Source of the DNA: Monoraphidium neglectum
Taxonomy: Eukaryota > Chlorophyta > Chlorophyceae > Sphaeropleales > Selenastraceae
Reading direction: 5' to 3'
DNA length: 11,414 bases
Assembly: GCF_000611645.1 (NCBI RefSeq)
Contig: NW_014012012.1
Location: 1,229 to 12,642 of the forward strand
How positions within the stretch are numbered: position 1 is the first letter of the stretch; the number at the start of each line of letters is the position of its first letter. Shown one piece after another: positions 1-8,068 of the stretch. A program made the position numbers and the translations under genes. Below the pieces are notes generated by a model. The model was given only the letters and a program-made list of their open reading frames with translations, made no database searches and was not told where the DNA came from.

Positions 1-1626
1 CCCGCCGCGAGCTGGGCCTGCCGAGCCCGAGCGGCGGCGGGGCCGCCGCCGCGCTCGCCGTCGCAGACGCCGCGGAGGCAGCGGCGCTGCGGCGCTCCTC
101 AGTCGTACTCCCCCACGCCACACACGCGCGCGCGCACGCGCACACACGCGCGCAAACGCATGCCTCCCCCCAAAAGAACTCACCTGTTGTACAGCACAGG
201 CCAAACGTTGTTGACCACCGCAATGCTGAACGGCGCCGCGACCGTGCTCGACACCGCGTCGCCCGGCGCCAGATTCTCCATTGCCACGCCCACCAGCGTC
301 ACATTCGCGTGCTGCGAGCCCGTCTCGTTGAGCTGGTTGACCGCCATCTCGAAATCTATGGACGTTATAGCCGACTGCAGGCCGACGATCAGCAGCGGCC
401 GCCCGACCGCGATGCCGGCGGCCGGCAGCCGCGGGCGCGCGCCGAGGGAGACGTTGGTCGTGAGGTACACCAGCAGGGGCGCCGGCGTGGGCGCGCCCGC
501 GCGCGCGAGCAGCGAGGGGACGAGGGAGGCGTTTGTTGCGGAGAGGACGAAGTTGGGCGCGGCCGCGGCGGGCGCTTGCAGCAGGATTCCGACTGAGAGC
601 AGGGTCGTGCGGCCGTCTGAGGAATTAAACTGGTGAATGTGCAGAAAAGTGGCGTCGTCCTGCGAGGGGCGTGGGCGGGAGCGTGGCGCCGGGCCGTATG
701 GGCGAGGACGCTGTGTGCTGCGATGCCCTGCGTGGCATGCATTGGCGCTGCGCGGCGGCCGCCTGCTTGTGCTGCCGCCGCACCCGTCGCGGGGGTGCCG
801 CCGTCGGCAGCTGGCGCCGACGCGCACGCGGCGGCCACGCAACAACGCAACGTACGGCCCCGCCTGCGCATGCGTGCATGCACCCACCGTCCAGTAACCG
901 GCTCCGCGGCTAGGCTCATTCCCAAACAAGGAAAGGAAGCTCTCAAGCTCGCCCCGCGTTTTGACAACCAACCGAATGTCTGTCATCCGCAGCGCCGCGC
1001 CCGGCCCGCCGGCCAGCAGCTGCACAGGCCATAGCAGCGGCTGCGGGCCGGCGGCCCCCGGGGCCGACAGGGAGAACCCGGCTAGTATCAACCGCTTGAG
1101 GTGGAGCTCTGGGCCTGAGGGGCGGGGGCGGGCGGCCGGAGGCGAGGGGACGGTGCCGAGCGGCCGACAGGGCGCGCGACGGGGCGTGGGGGAATGCATA
1201 TAGTAGATGACGCGTGCGCCGCCGTGCGTATGCAGGCTGCGTTAGCGCGTGCACGTCCCGCGGTGCTGGCCCTGCGGCGCGAGCTGGAGAGGGGTGGCGG
1301 AGGGGTCGCCCACCCTTACCTTCGCCAGGAGCCCTTGCGGTCAGCGGCTGCGGCTCGCCATCCGGCGCGTTAATGACGGCCGTCGTGGGATGCACTGTGT
1401 CGGTTGGGGGCCCGCTGCGCTCCCCAGTAATTGCCACCACCGCAGGGGCGGATGCGGCGGCGCGGTCCCCAGACGTCCAGGTGCACTCATCGTGCACGGC
1501 CCACCGCCCTGAAGCCTGGGGTCCGTCGAGACATCCCGGAACCGCCACGGCAAGCGAGGCAGCCCCAGCGATGCTCAAGAAGGCGAGGAGCGCACGGCGA
1601 GTCAAGCTGCCTGATCTGCACGGCAT
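1..1626 (-). CDS. Secreted or membrane-anchored glycoprotein ectodomain, unknown family, 3' end outside window
   Basis: I do not recognise the family. The model has exons 1626-1320, 1114-888 and 659-184, then a tentative fourth exon from 86 to the window edge, all on the minus strand. Splice sites are GT-AG and phases agree (1, 0, 2). The first three exons give about 336 residues. ATG at 1626 is followed by a clear signal peptide: basic R4, R10 and R11, a hydrophobic run at residues 12-29, and a likely cut after AVA at 28. NxS/T sequons lie at about N190, N221, N247, N289 and N297, which fits export through the ER. Residues about 103-336 mix short beta-like hydrophobic stretches (RPLLIVGLQSAITSIDF, ANVTLVGVAMENLAPGD), a pattern reminiscent of right-handed beta-helix ectodomains. 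That resemblance is inference. The tentative fourth exon reads as an Ala/Ser/Pro-rich linker. A membrane segment or cytoplasmic enzyme domain could follow outside the window. The gene is divergent from the PLAT-PP2C gene. Confident of the coding exons, not of function. Confidence 0.6.
119..154. repeat. Alternating purine-pyrimidine CA/CG tract inside an intron
   Basis: Thirty-six bases alternate strictly between pyrimidine and purine as mixed CA and CG dinucleotides. The tract lies in the third intron (87-183) of the minus-strand gene, where it reads TG/CG in the sense direction. Such tracts can adopt Z-DNA and vary in length. No coding role is suggested. Confidence 0.7.
1562..1626 (-). other. 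Signal-peptide-coding segment of the minus-strand gene
   Basis: The first codons of the minus-strand gene encode a short basic n-region ending in two arginines, then about 18 hydrophobic, Ala/Leu-rich residues, then an A-V-A site suited to signal peptidase. This supports ATG 1626 as the real start and entry into the secretory pathway. A signal anchor that stays uncut is the alternative. Confidence 0.6.
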
Positions 1627-3280
1627 CCAGCCCTGCCAGTGGCTGCAGATTTATTTCTAATACAGCTGCACGACATCACAGCCCTGAGTTCGCCGCGGCC
1701 TGCAGTTCGAAAGCACGAGGCCTAAGCGCAGGGTGCTTCTGCCAGCGAAGCGTGCCCGACATTTCCGGCCTAGATAGTCTTCAATCGGACTCGCAGGTTG
1801 GTGTTCACATGCCCGCTGCCATGCAGCATGAAGTAGGGTCACCGCGGTGTGAGCGTCGCAGCGTATTACGATTGCCGAGCAGCAGCGGGGAAAGGCCCTG
1901 CAGTGCACAGGCGCTACCCTGGGAGGCTGTGCAGCAGGGCAAGTGTTTATGATGCAATATATTTTGGGACGACGGCCTTTGGATGGCCTGGAACGCGGCG
2001 TTCACGGCCCGGGCAGCACGCGGATGGCCGATTCGCCCAGTCAGCTGCGGCAGCCCTGCAGGCATCCATGTGCGCGGTCACAGCTGGCAAATGCAGCCCC
2101 CACCCCTTCAGGTGTCTCATAGAGATCAGCAATGTCCTGCGTGTCGGCCTATACGTGCGACTGAACCAACGAGCTCCAGGGTGCACTCTTGAGACACCTG
2201 TCAACTCACGGGCCAGGGTGCCGTGCGGATCGAAGCATGCTCAGTGCGCAATGACAGTGCCAGGGCCTGCCATGTACATGAGCGCAGCACATTTGAACCT
2301 CACAGCAGGACCCCCTCAGGCCCTGCCGCCGCCGTCGGCTGCCGGGAGCGGGCGTCGAGCCTGCCTCAGGGCTGGCACTCAATTTGAGGATGCGCCGCAT
2401 CAGGCTCGCCGGGCCTGCCGGTGGTGCGGTCGGCGGCAACAAGCAAGCGCCTAGCACCGCGCCACGGGGATTGAGCCGAGGAGAGGCCTATCGATCCTTT
2501 TCTCGGCGGCGGCCCTCCCAGGACCCTCTGCGGCGTGACGCATGGTGCGCCGCCCATCAGCGCCAGGGAGGTGCTGCTGCTGCAACAGCATCAGAGCAAA
2601 ATCCCCACAAATGCGCTGCGGTGGCGAGATCCCTGTGAGTCTCCAACGTGGTCGCGGCTTCGGGGGCTGTTTGGCGGTACGCGATGCCTGCATGCCATTT
2701 GGCGCATAGCATGGGGCGAGGGGCGCTCGCTGACTGGACTGTGGACTTGCATGGACACAAGCGCAGCGACCGCATGGCCCGTTATACCGTAACTTCGGTA
2801 CAGAGACGACTGTCAACCAGTAGTTGCTGAGTCGGAGGGCTGAGCACGGCGCTGCTTGAGATGCGTATCACCACAAGTGGCTGGTTGGCGGCACCGCAGC
2901 GCGCATGTGTCAGTCACCACAGCACAGCCCTGATTTTTTTCTCGACTGCTTTGCTCCCGATCAATGACACCGGCGGATTCAATTGAGTTGCACTCAAACT
3001 TAAATCACTAGGTAAACGCGTGCTGGCGAGCTGCTCGATCACACTGTCGTGTCCCATCCTGCACAACCCTCGCCTTCAGCGCTGCCTCACAAATCTAACA
3101 GAGCACGGAGGATTGAGAGTCTAGCTAGAGCCATGCATGAGATGGTGGCCTGAGGCGTGCTGCGTGGAGCAGCGCCGTGCGGCGGCGCCGCTGCCAGGGC
3201 GCGGGAGCACGAGCAGCAGGCGCGCAGCTTCAAGCCATTGATTCCGCCCCTCGCCCGTGCCAACCTCTGCGGCCCCCGCC
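1627..3280. other. Divergent intergenic region with no recognisable gene
   Basis: This 1.65-kb spacer separates the start codons of two genes that point away from each other, so it should hold both promoters and 5' leaders. Open frames here, such as plus 1849-2454, begin with non-ATG codons, match no family I know and lack conserved blocks that splice together. The GC content is lower than in the flanking genes, with AT-richer islands around 1940-1975 and 2930-3010. The second island contains a small hairpin at 2983-2997 (6-bp stem, 3-nt loop). I see no convincing TATA box. A short multi-exon or noncoding gene cannot be excluded by eye. Confidence 0.5.
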
Positions 3281-3475
3281 ATGTCGCTACTGCTCACGAG
3301 CTGCGCGCACCTCGCGCGCCGCGCGCGCACGGCGGCGCCCCCGCTGCTCGCGCTCTGCGCCCGGGGCGCCGCCGCGGGCCACGCCGGCGCTGCGTGGCGG
3401 CCGGGCGCGGGCGGGGCCGCGTGGTCGCCTTGGCTCGCGAAATGCATGGCGGCGCACCTGAGCGGCTGCGCCGAG
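3281..3475 (+). other. Probable organelle-targeting presequence of the PLAT-PP2C protein
   Basis: The first 65 or so codons encode an Ala/Arg/Leu-rich stretch with many positive charges and essentially no acidic residues, directly before the PLAT domain. This composition is typical of mitochondrial or chloroplast transit peptides in green algae, and sequence alone does not tell the two apart. It contains no hydrophobic core long enough for a clear secretory signal. Confidence 0.5.
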
Positions 3476-6400
3476 GCGGAGCCCGCCCTAGACTTATACC
3501 GCGTCAACGTCATCACAGGTGGGGGCGCTGTCGGGGCGGCAGGCGTTGCCCCCTTCGCAGCTTTCGCGGGCAGCCCGCCCGCAGCACCCTCCCCCGCCGG
3601 GGCCGCGGCCGCTGGGCTCTGCCTTGAATAAGTGGCATGCAGCGACGAAGATCCCACCCGAGGCCCCTCCCTCGCCCGCCTCGCCCCGCGCAGGCAACGT
3701 GCGCGGCGCGGGCACGCGGCTGCCGTGCACGGTGCAGCTGGTGGGCACAAACGGCACGAGCGACAAGGCCGTCGTGGGGGAGGACGGCCTTGGGCGCGGC
3801 AGCAGCGTGGCGGTCGAGCTGCATGCGCCGAAGGACATAGGGGAGATAAAGCGGTGCTTTGTGGAGCGCGGGAAGGGCGGCTACACGGACACGGGGGACG
3901 GCTGGTTCCTCGAAATGGTCGAGGTGATTTGGGGGCCGAGGCCGGGTGCGCCAGCAGCAGCTGCCTTCGCGCCGGCTGCCGTCCCCTGCGCTGATGCAGC
4001 AGCCGCCTGCGTCCCAGCAGCAGCAGGGGCGGCGGGCGGAGCCGAGGACAAGGAAAGGGAGGGAGGCACTCTGGGGCGCTAGGCGGCCGCCGCCGCTGCG
4101 GCAGGCCAGACGGGCGCCCTGGGGTGGGGCGTTTGAGTTCCCAAGGCCGGGCGGCTCTTTGCAGTCCCCGTGCGCTGGCGCTTGCTGATGTCATGCGCGG
4201 TCAAACCACACCTGCAGGTTGTGGGGCCGGGGCAGGAGGTGTACCAGTTCCCGTGCCACGCCTGGTTTGGCCACAGCGACTGCGGCGATTTCGTCGGTGA
4301 GAGGAGGGGTGGCGCGCACGGCCCTGCTAGATGCTCTGCGTCGAGCGCAAGCACGCCCTCTGGGTACCGCCTGCCCGCCGTTCTGGCGCCTGCAGCCGAG
4401 TATGCGCCTAAATTGAACGACTCCGGTCATTTGACCTGATTCTGCGGCGATGTCTGCTCTGGTGCGATCTAGAGCTGGTCTACAGATCAGATCTGATCTG
4501 ATGACTCTGATATGTGATCTCAACCCCGCAGGCGCCCTGGAGCGCAACCTCATCCCGGTTAAAGCGGACCACAAGCTGCCCGTTGCTGAGATTCTTGGGG
4601 ACCCCGTGTCAGTCCAGGCTGCCGGCATCTCATTCCCACACCCTGACAAGGTGCGCCGGCCGGCCCCTGCGCCCCAAGCGAGCCTGTGCGCGCGAGTTGG
4701 AGCCGAACGGGTCCCGTCCTTAGTCACTCCTGCGGCCGGCCGCGTGTGCCTCAAAACGCCCGCGCGTCGGCGCTCCATGGGGTACCAGTGCCAGCTGCAG
4801 GTCGACCGAGCCCGCTGGCAGCTGCTGGCTCGGCCGCACACGGAGCCCTGGCGTCGGCCCCTCGTGGCCCGGTGTGGCCCAAGCCATAACTGCCGCCCCG
4901 CCCCTGCCGCGCCCCACAGATCAAACACGGCGACGCGCGGGGCGTGAACAAGCAGCATTTTGGCTTTGCAGGGGAGGACGCATACTTCTATTGCACCGGC
5001 AGGTGGGTCGGCGTTCGGGAGATTACTTCGTCATCCGCTGCAACGCGGCGGTCTAAACAACAACGCCTGCAAGGGCCGCACACGACCCGCGCGCGGGGTC
5101 GCGGCCGCAAGCACCGGCCAGCCGCGCCGCCGCCGGCTCGCTGACCCACGGCACTCCACACCCCTACACGCTCGCCTCCGCCCCTCTCACCCGCCCGCCC
5201 GCTGCTGTCGTTTGCGGTCGAGCCGCAGGAACAACATATTCGGGATGGGGGTGGCGGACGGCGTGTATGCCTGGAAGGAGCAGGGCATCGACAGCGGCGC
5301 GATGAGCCGCACGCTAATGGAGACGGCGCGGCACATGGTCCAGGCCGGCTGCGAGGATGTCCTCAAAGGTGGGCGGCCCGGCGGCTGCGCAGCACATTGA
5401 GTAATCCCTCGTCAATCAGCGGCGTGCGGCGCGGACAGCACGAACCGTATGTCATTGCTGGGGCGCTGCGTGGCCGCACATTCCCTGGAGGGGCCGCCGG
5501 CAGTCCCGACACAGCGTTTCCTCGTGCGCATCCTCCGACGGCGCCCCCGGCCCGCCCCTGCAACTGCCCCACACCCCCTCTTGGCGCCCGCGCGCCCCGG
5601 ACCCCCAGTCCTCCAAGTCGCGGCGCGCCACGTGGAAAGCGAGGGCGTCCTCGGCAGCAGCACGATCTGCCTGCTGACCATTAACAAGGCAGTGGGCCGC
5701 CTGCAGGCCGCAACGCTCGGCGACAGCGGCATGTTTGTGATCGGAAGGCGGCCGGGCAGCTCGCTGCTGCAGGTCAAGTTCAGGACACCGCAGCAGGAGC
5801 ACGAGTTTGGGCGGCCGTACCAGCTCGGCCACTTCGCGCACGCCAACAATCCGGACGTGAGGGGGACCAACGCCACGCGCGGCGCCGGGAGGGGGCGAAC
5901 GCGTCACCTGTGGGGGCGGAATCGTTTTGTGTTGGGCGTCTTGGTGCGCGGCTGATTGCTGCTAGGTTTGTCCGTCTGTGTCCCAGGTTGATCATGCCTT
6001 GGGCCTGCACCTCACCCCCATAATATTTCATGAACCCCGCATTCGCGCAGGATGCCGACCTGGCGACGTTTGTGGTGCAGGCAGGTGACGTCATTGTTGC
6101 TGGCAGTGACGGGCTGCTGGACAACCTGTCGGAAACGGAGCTTATGGATGAGGTGGGTTGATGTGATTGGGAGTTGCAGTGCTTTCGAGGTCATGTCAGC
6201 GTGGCAATCCCGTGCACAGGGCGATGAGCCCACGCAGGTGGACTATTCCGTTGGTGCTTGTTTCGCTGGTGACAGCAGCAGCAGTGAAGTCGGGTGTCGT
6301 TTTTTGCTTCCCTGCGCAATCACCCGCCCCCAATGCCTTGCCGCGGACTGCTCCGCATGCAGGTCGCCGCCGGCCTGCGCGCCGGCGCGCGCGCGCCCCA

Positions 6401-6763
6401 GATCGCGCAGCAGATCGCCAAGGCAGCGTTCCTAGCATCCGTGGACCGCGGCCGCACGACGCCCTACGCGCGCGCCGCGACAGAGGCGTTCGATATGGTG
6501 TACAGCGGCGGCAAGAAGGTGAGGGGGAGGGGAAGAGGGCCTGGCGTCGGGCTGGCAACGCAGGGTCGCCCCTCCGGCGTCGACGCGGACGCCGGCCGTT
6601 GGCAGTCTGCAACCAGCTTGATGCGTTGCGGCATGAGGAGTGCACGAGGCCTTCATCGGTCGCCCTCCCCAGTTCTGCCTTGCCATCTGATTGACTAGGC
6701 GCTCCTCACCCCAACTCCCGCCCCCAGGACGACATTGCTGTCGTTGTGGCCCTCGTGACATGA
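3281..6763 (+). CDS. PLAT/LH2 domain fused to PPTC7-type PP2C protein phosphatase, complete, ten exons
   Basis: Likely a metal-dependent Ser/Thr phosphatase with a PLAT docking domain. Exons: 3281-3518, 3694-3923, 4218-4296, 4532-4650, 4920-5002, 5229-5368, 5609-5856, 6051-6152, 6363-6518 and 6728-6763. They total 1431 nt (476 aa). All introns are GT-AG and every phase matches. ATG 3281 is the first in frame after TGA at 3239 and has a GCC context. Residues 1-65 are Arg/Ala-rich without acids until about 64, a likely mitochondrial or plastid presequence. PLAT spans about 73-191 (YRVNVITG, GAGT, DGWFLEMVEV, VYQFPCHAWF). The PP2C domain spans about 212-476: SFPHPDK, GEDAYF (E241/D242), GVADGVYAW (D260), GSST at 312-315, LGDSG at 333-337, PYQL, GDVIVAGSDGLLDN (D399, D403) and DDIAVVVALV (D466/D467). 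All expected metal-binding aspartates are present. The PLAT block and the catalytic block are joined across exons 4-5 with no stop or new start between them. Plant and animal PPTC7-type relatives act in mitochondria or plastids. The substrate is unknown. Confidence 0.85.
4483..4500. repeat. Perfect 18-bp palindrome built on GATC/GATCTG repeats, in an intron
   Basis: CAGATCAGATCTGATCTG is its own reverse complement over all 18 bases and is centred on a BglII-like AGATCT. It lies in the third intron (4297-4531) of the PLAT-PP2C gene, in a locally AT-richer patch with several more GATCT/TGATCT words at 4465-4520. It could form a hairpin in the pre-mRNA or be a simple repeat remnant. Confidence 0.8.
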
Positions 6764-6825
6764 GCAAGTTGCCCGCACACGTGCATTTCTTTTTGGAGCC
6801 GCCTACTGCGCGCCAAGGCGACGTG

Positions 6826-6867
6826 CTGGCGGCGTGGAGACGCAGGCTGGCGGCATGGAGACGCAGG
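6826..6867. repeat. Two tandem copies of a 21-bp unit, one mismatch
   Basis: The units at 6826-6846 and 6847-6867 agree at 20 of 21 positions (core TGGAGACGCAGG) and abut exactly. They lie about 60 nt after the PP2C stop codon, in the presumed 3' UTR. This looks like a recent local duplication. Confidence 0.8.
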
Positions 6868-7343
6868 CCAGGGAGCACGAACGGCATGCAACCAAATGCA
6901 CGCGTGTCCCCCGTCTTGCACTCGCCTCGCGCCTCGGGCCCCCTGCGTCCTGGCAGCCCAAACCCGCCGCCCTGTGGGCGGGGGCCCACTGGCGTCGGCC
7001 AGGGTGGTGGCCGTGGCCGCGCCACCACCACCTGCTGCCATTCCACGCAGATTGTTGTACCCATGCACGTGCCCTACGCCTGCTGGCGTCGCACGCATGT
7101 TGCGCGCGCCACCTGGACGGATGGCGGTGGTCTTTTTGCATCTCTGCTTGCAGGCGTGTGCGCCCCAAAGCCGCATGTGTCGCGACGCGCTTGACAAGCC
7201 ATGGCCACACGTCTGGGGTCGCGTTGTTTGGGGAATGGGGCACGCACGGCGCCGCCGGTAGCGAATTGCTCTGGCGTGACGTGAGCCCTTCTTTCACCCA
7301 TTCCCCAGCTGCCTCTCGGCGGCAATCTGGTGCGTTGAGCTAT

Positions 7344-7363
7344 GCAAGCGAACGTTCGCTTGC
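7344..7363. repeat. Perfect 20-bp palindrome upstream of the FtsZ-like gene
   Basis: GCAAGCGAACGTTCGCTTGC equals its reverse complement across all 20 bases, with AACGTT at the centre. It lies about 510 nt before the proposed start of the FtsZ-like gene and 580 nt after the PP2C stop. It may be a dimer-binding operator-like site, an RNA hairpin in the 3' UTR, or chance. Confidence 0.8.
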
Positions 7364-7604
7364 TGGTCGCCGCGCCGAGGGGCGCCGGTGCTGTGCAGCC
7401 GCCTGCGGCATTTTTCGCCCCCCTCTGTTTGCAATTGACGCTTCTCGGCCTTGGCTCGCATCACCACGCACGCGCAGCCGTCGACGCGCCAACCCCCACC
7501 TGCTGCTCAGCAGCGTTTCATGCCAGGGCCCCTGCTGAGGCGGGAGGCCCACTTGCACCCATAATGAACCCCCTTTTGTGTCAAGGCAAGGCCGTGCGCG
7601 TGCC

Positions 7605-7609
7605 TGTAA
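7605..7609 (+). other. Possible green-algal polyadenylation signal TGTAA for the PLAT-PP2C gene
   Basis: TGTAA is the usual polyadenylation signal of chlorophyte nuclear genes. This is the only copy I see on the plus strand between the PP2C stop (6763) and the proposed downstream start (7874). It would imply an 840-nt 3' UTR, long but possible, and would leave about 250 nt for the next promoter. A five-base word can occur by chance. Confidence 0.35.
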
Positions 7610-7873
7610 TTCTATCATCATGCACGTGTGATTTTGGAAGACTGTTAATGCCGACGCCCCCTTTGAGTCAAGTTTGGCATTACCAAATTCTGGTTGGCGT
7701 CTGGCAGCTGCATAGCAGTCTGCGTCACCACCCGGTAGCGACAGTGCGAAGCGGGGTGCGGCTCGACGCTGTAGGCATGCCGGTCCACTTGCAGAGGGCC
7801 ACCTAGAATTCGAGCTGCCAGGCAGTGCGGCCAACGAAGCTCACATCGATCTCGCTGGGGGAGTGCCCCTCGC

Positions 7874-8068
7874 ATGCTGCCGCGGACGCAGCACAAGGGG
7901 GTGCATAATGCATCACCCGTCCCTGCTGTGCTGGGCCGCGGGCCCTTGGCACGATCCTGGCGGGCTCGAAAGGTGCCCCAGTGCAGGAAGAGCAGGAGGG
8001 CGCGGGTGACCTCTTGCGAGCTGGAACAGCATGAGGGGCGTCCATCAAGCCCTCCTGTGGCCGTTCAG
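7874..8068 (+). other. Tentative first exon and plastid-type transit peptide of the FtsZ-like gene
   Basis: The next exon (from 8141) has no usable in-frame ATG, so an upstream exon is needed. The frame from ATG 7874 ends at a strong CAG|GTGGGT donor (8068/8069) in phase 0, which fits the phase of the 8141 acceptor. Its 65 residues are rich in Arg, Ser, Ala and Pro with few acids, as expected for a transit peptide. The intron this creates is only 72 nt, far shorter than the 175-463 nt introns elsewhere in the two plus-strand genes, so the join is less certain than the others. Confidence 0.45.

Larger units (their letters stand above)
6764..7873 (+). other. Intergenic region: 3' UTR of PLAT-PP2C and promoter of the FtsZ-like gene
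   Basis: This 1.1-kb stretch lies between two genes in the same direction. No frame in it carries recognisable protein blocks. The longest frame (plus 6834-7538, 234 codons) is compositionally like GC-rich chance ORFs. It contains a 21-bp tandem duplication, three CACGTG boxes (6778, 7066, 7623), a 20-bp palindrome and a TGTAA at 7605. An additional 5' noncoding exon of the downstream gene could also lie here. Confidence 0.5.

Noticed and set aside
1849..2454. Plus-strand open frame of 201 codons in the divergent spacer
   Set aside because: It starts at GTG, matches no family, and has neither biased composition nor conserved blocks. Similar frames occur in all directions in this region.
3119..3129. 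Small TCTAGCTAGA palindrome before the PLAT-PP2C gene
   Set aside because: Ten-base palindromes are expected by chance in a window of this size, and nothing nearby supports a function.
3519..4082. PLAT domain as a separate short protein ending at the TAG near 4080
   Set aside because: The unspliced read-through loses the PLAT second half. Splicing 3923 to 4218 restores it in phase, and the frame continues into the phosphatase.
3121..4194. Long minus-strand open frame (357 codons) opposite the start of the PLAT-PP2C gene
   Set aside because: It is Pro/Arg/Ala-rich chance coding caused by high GC, runs antisense to conserved PLAT exons, and shows no recognisable domain.
4191..4958. Minus-strand open frame of 255 codons over PP2C exons 3-5
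   Set aside because: It is antisense to exons that encode clear PLAT and PP2C motifs and has no features of its own.
6834..7538. Plus-strand open frame of 234 codons after the PP2C stop
   Set aside because: Its residues look random (many Arg, Ala, Trp, His, Cys), it begins inside the 21-bp tandem repeat, and it has no domain.
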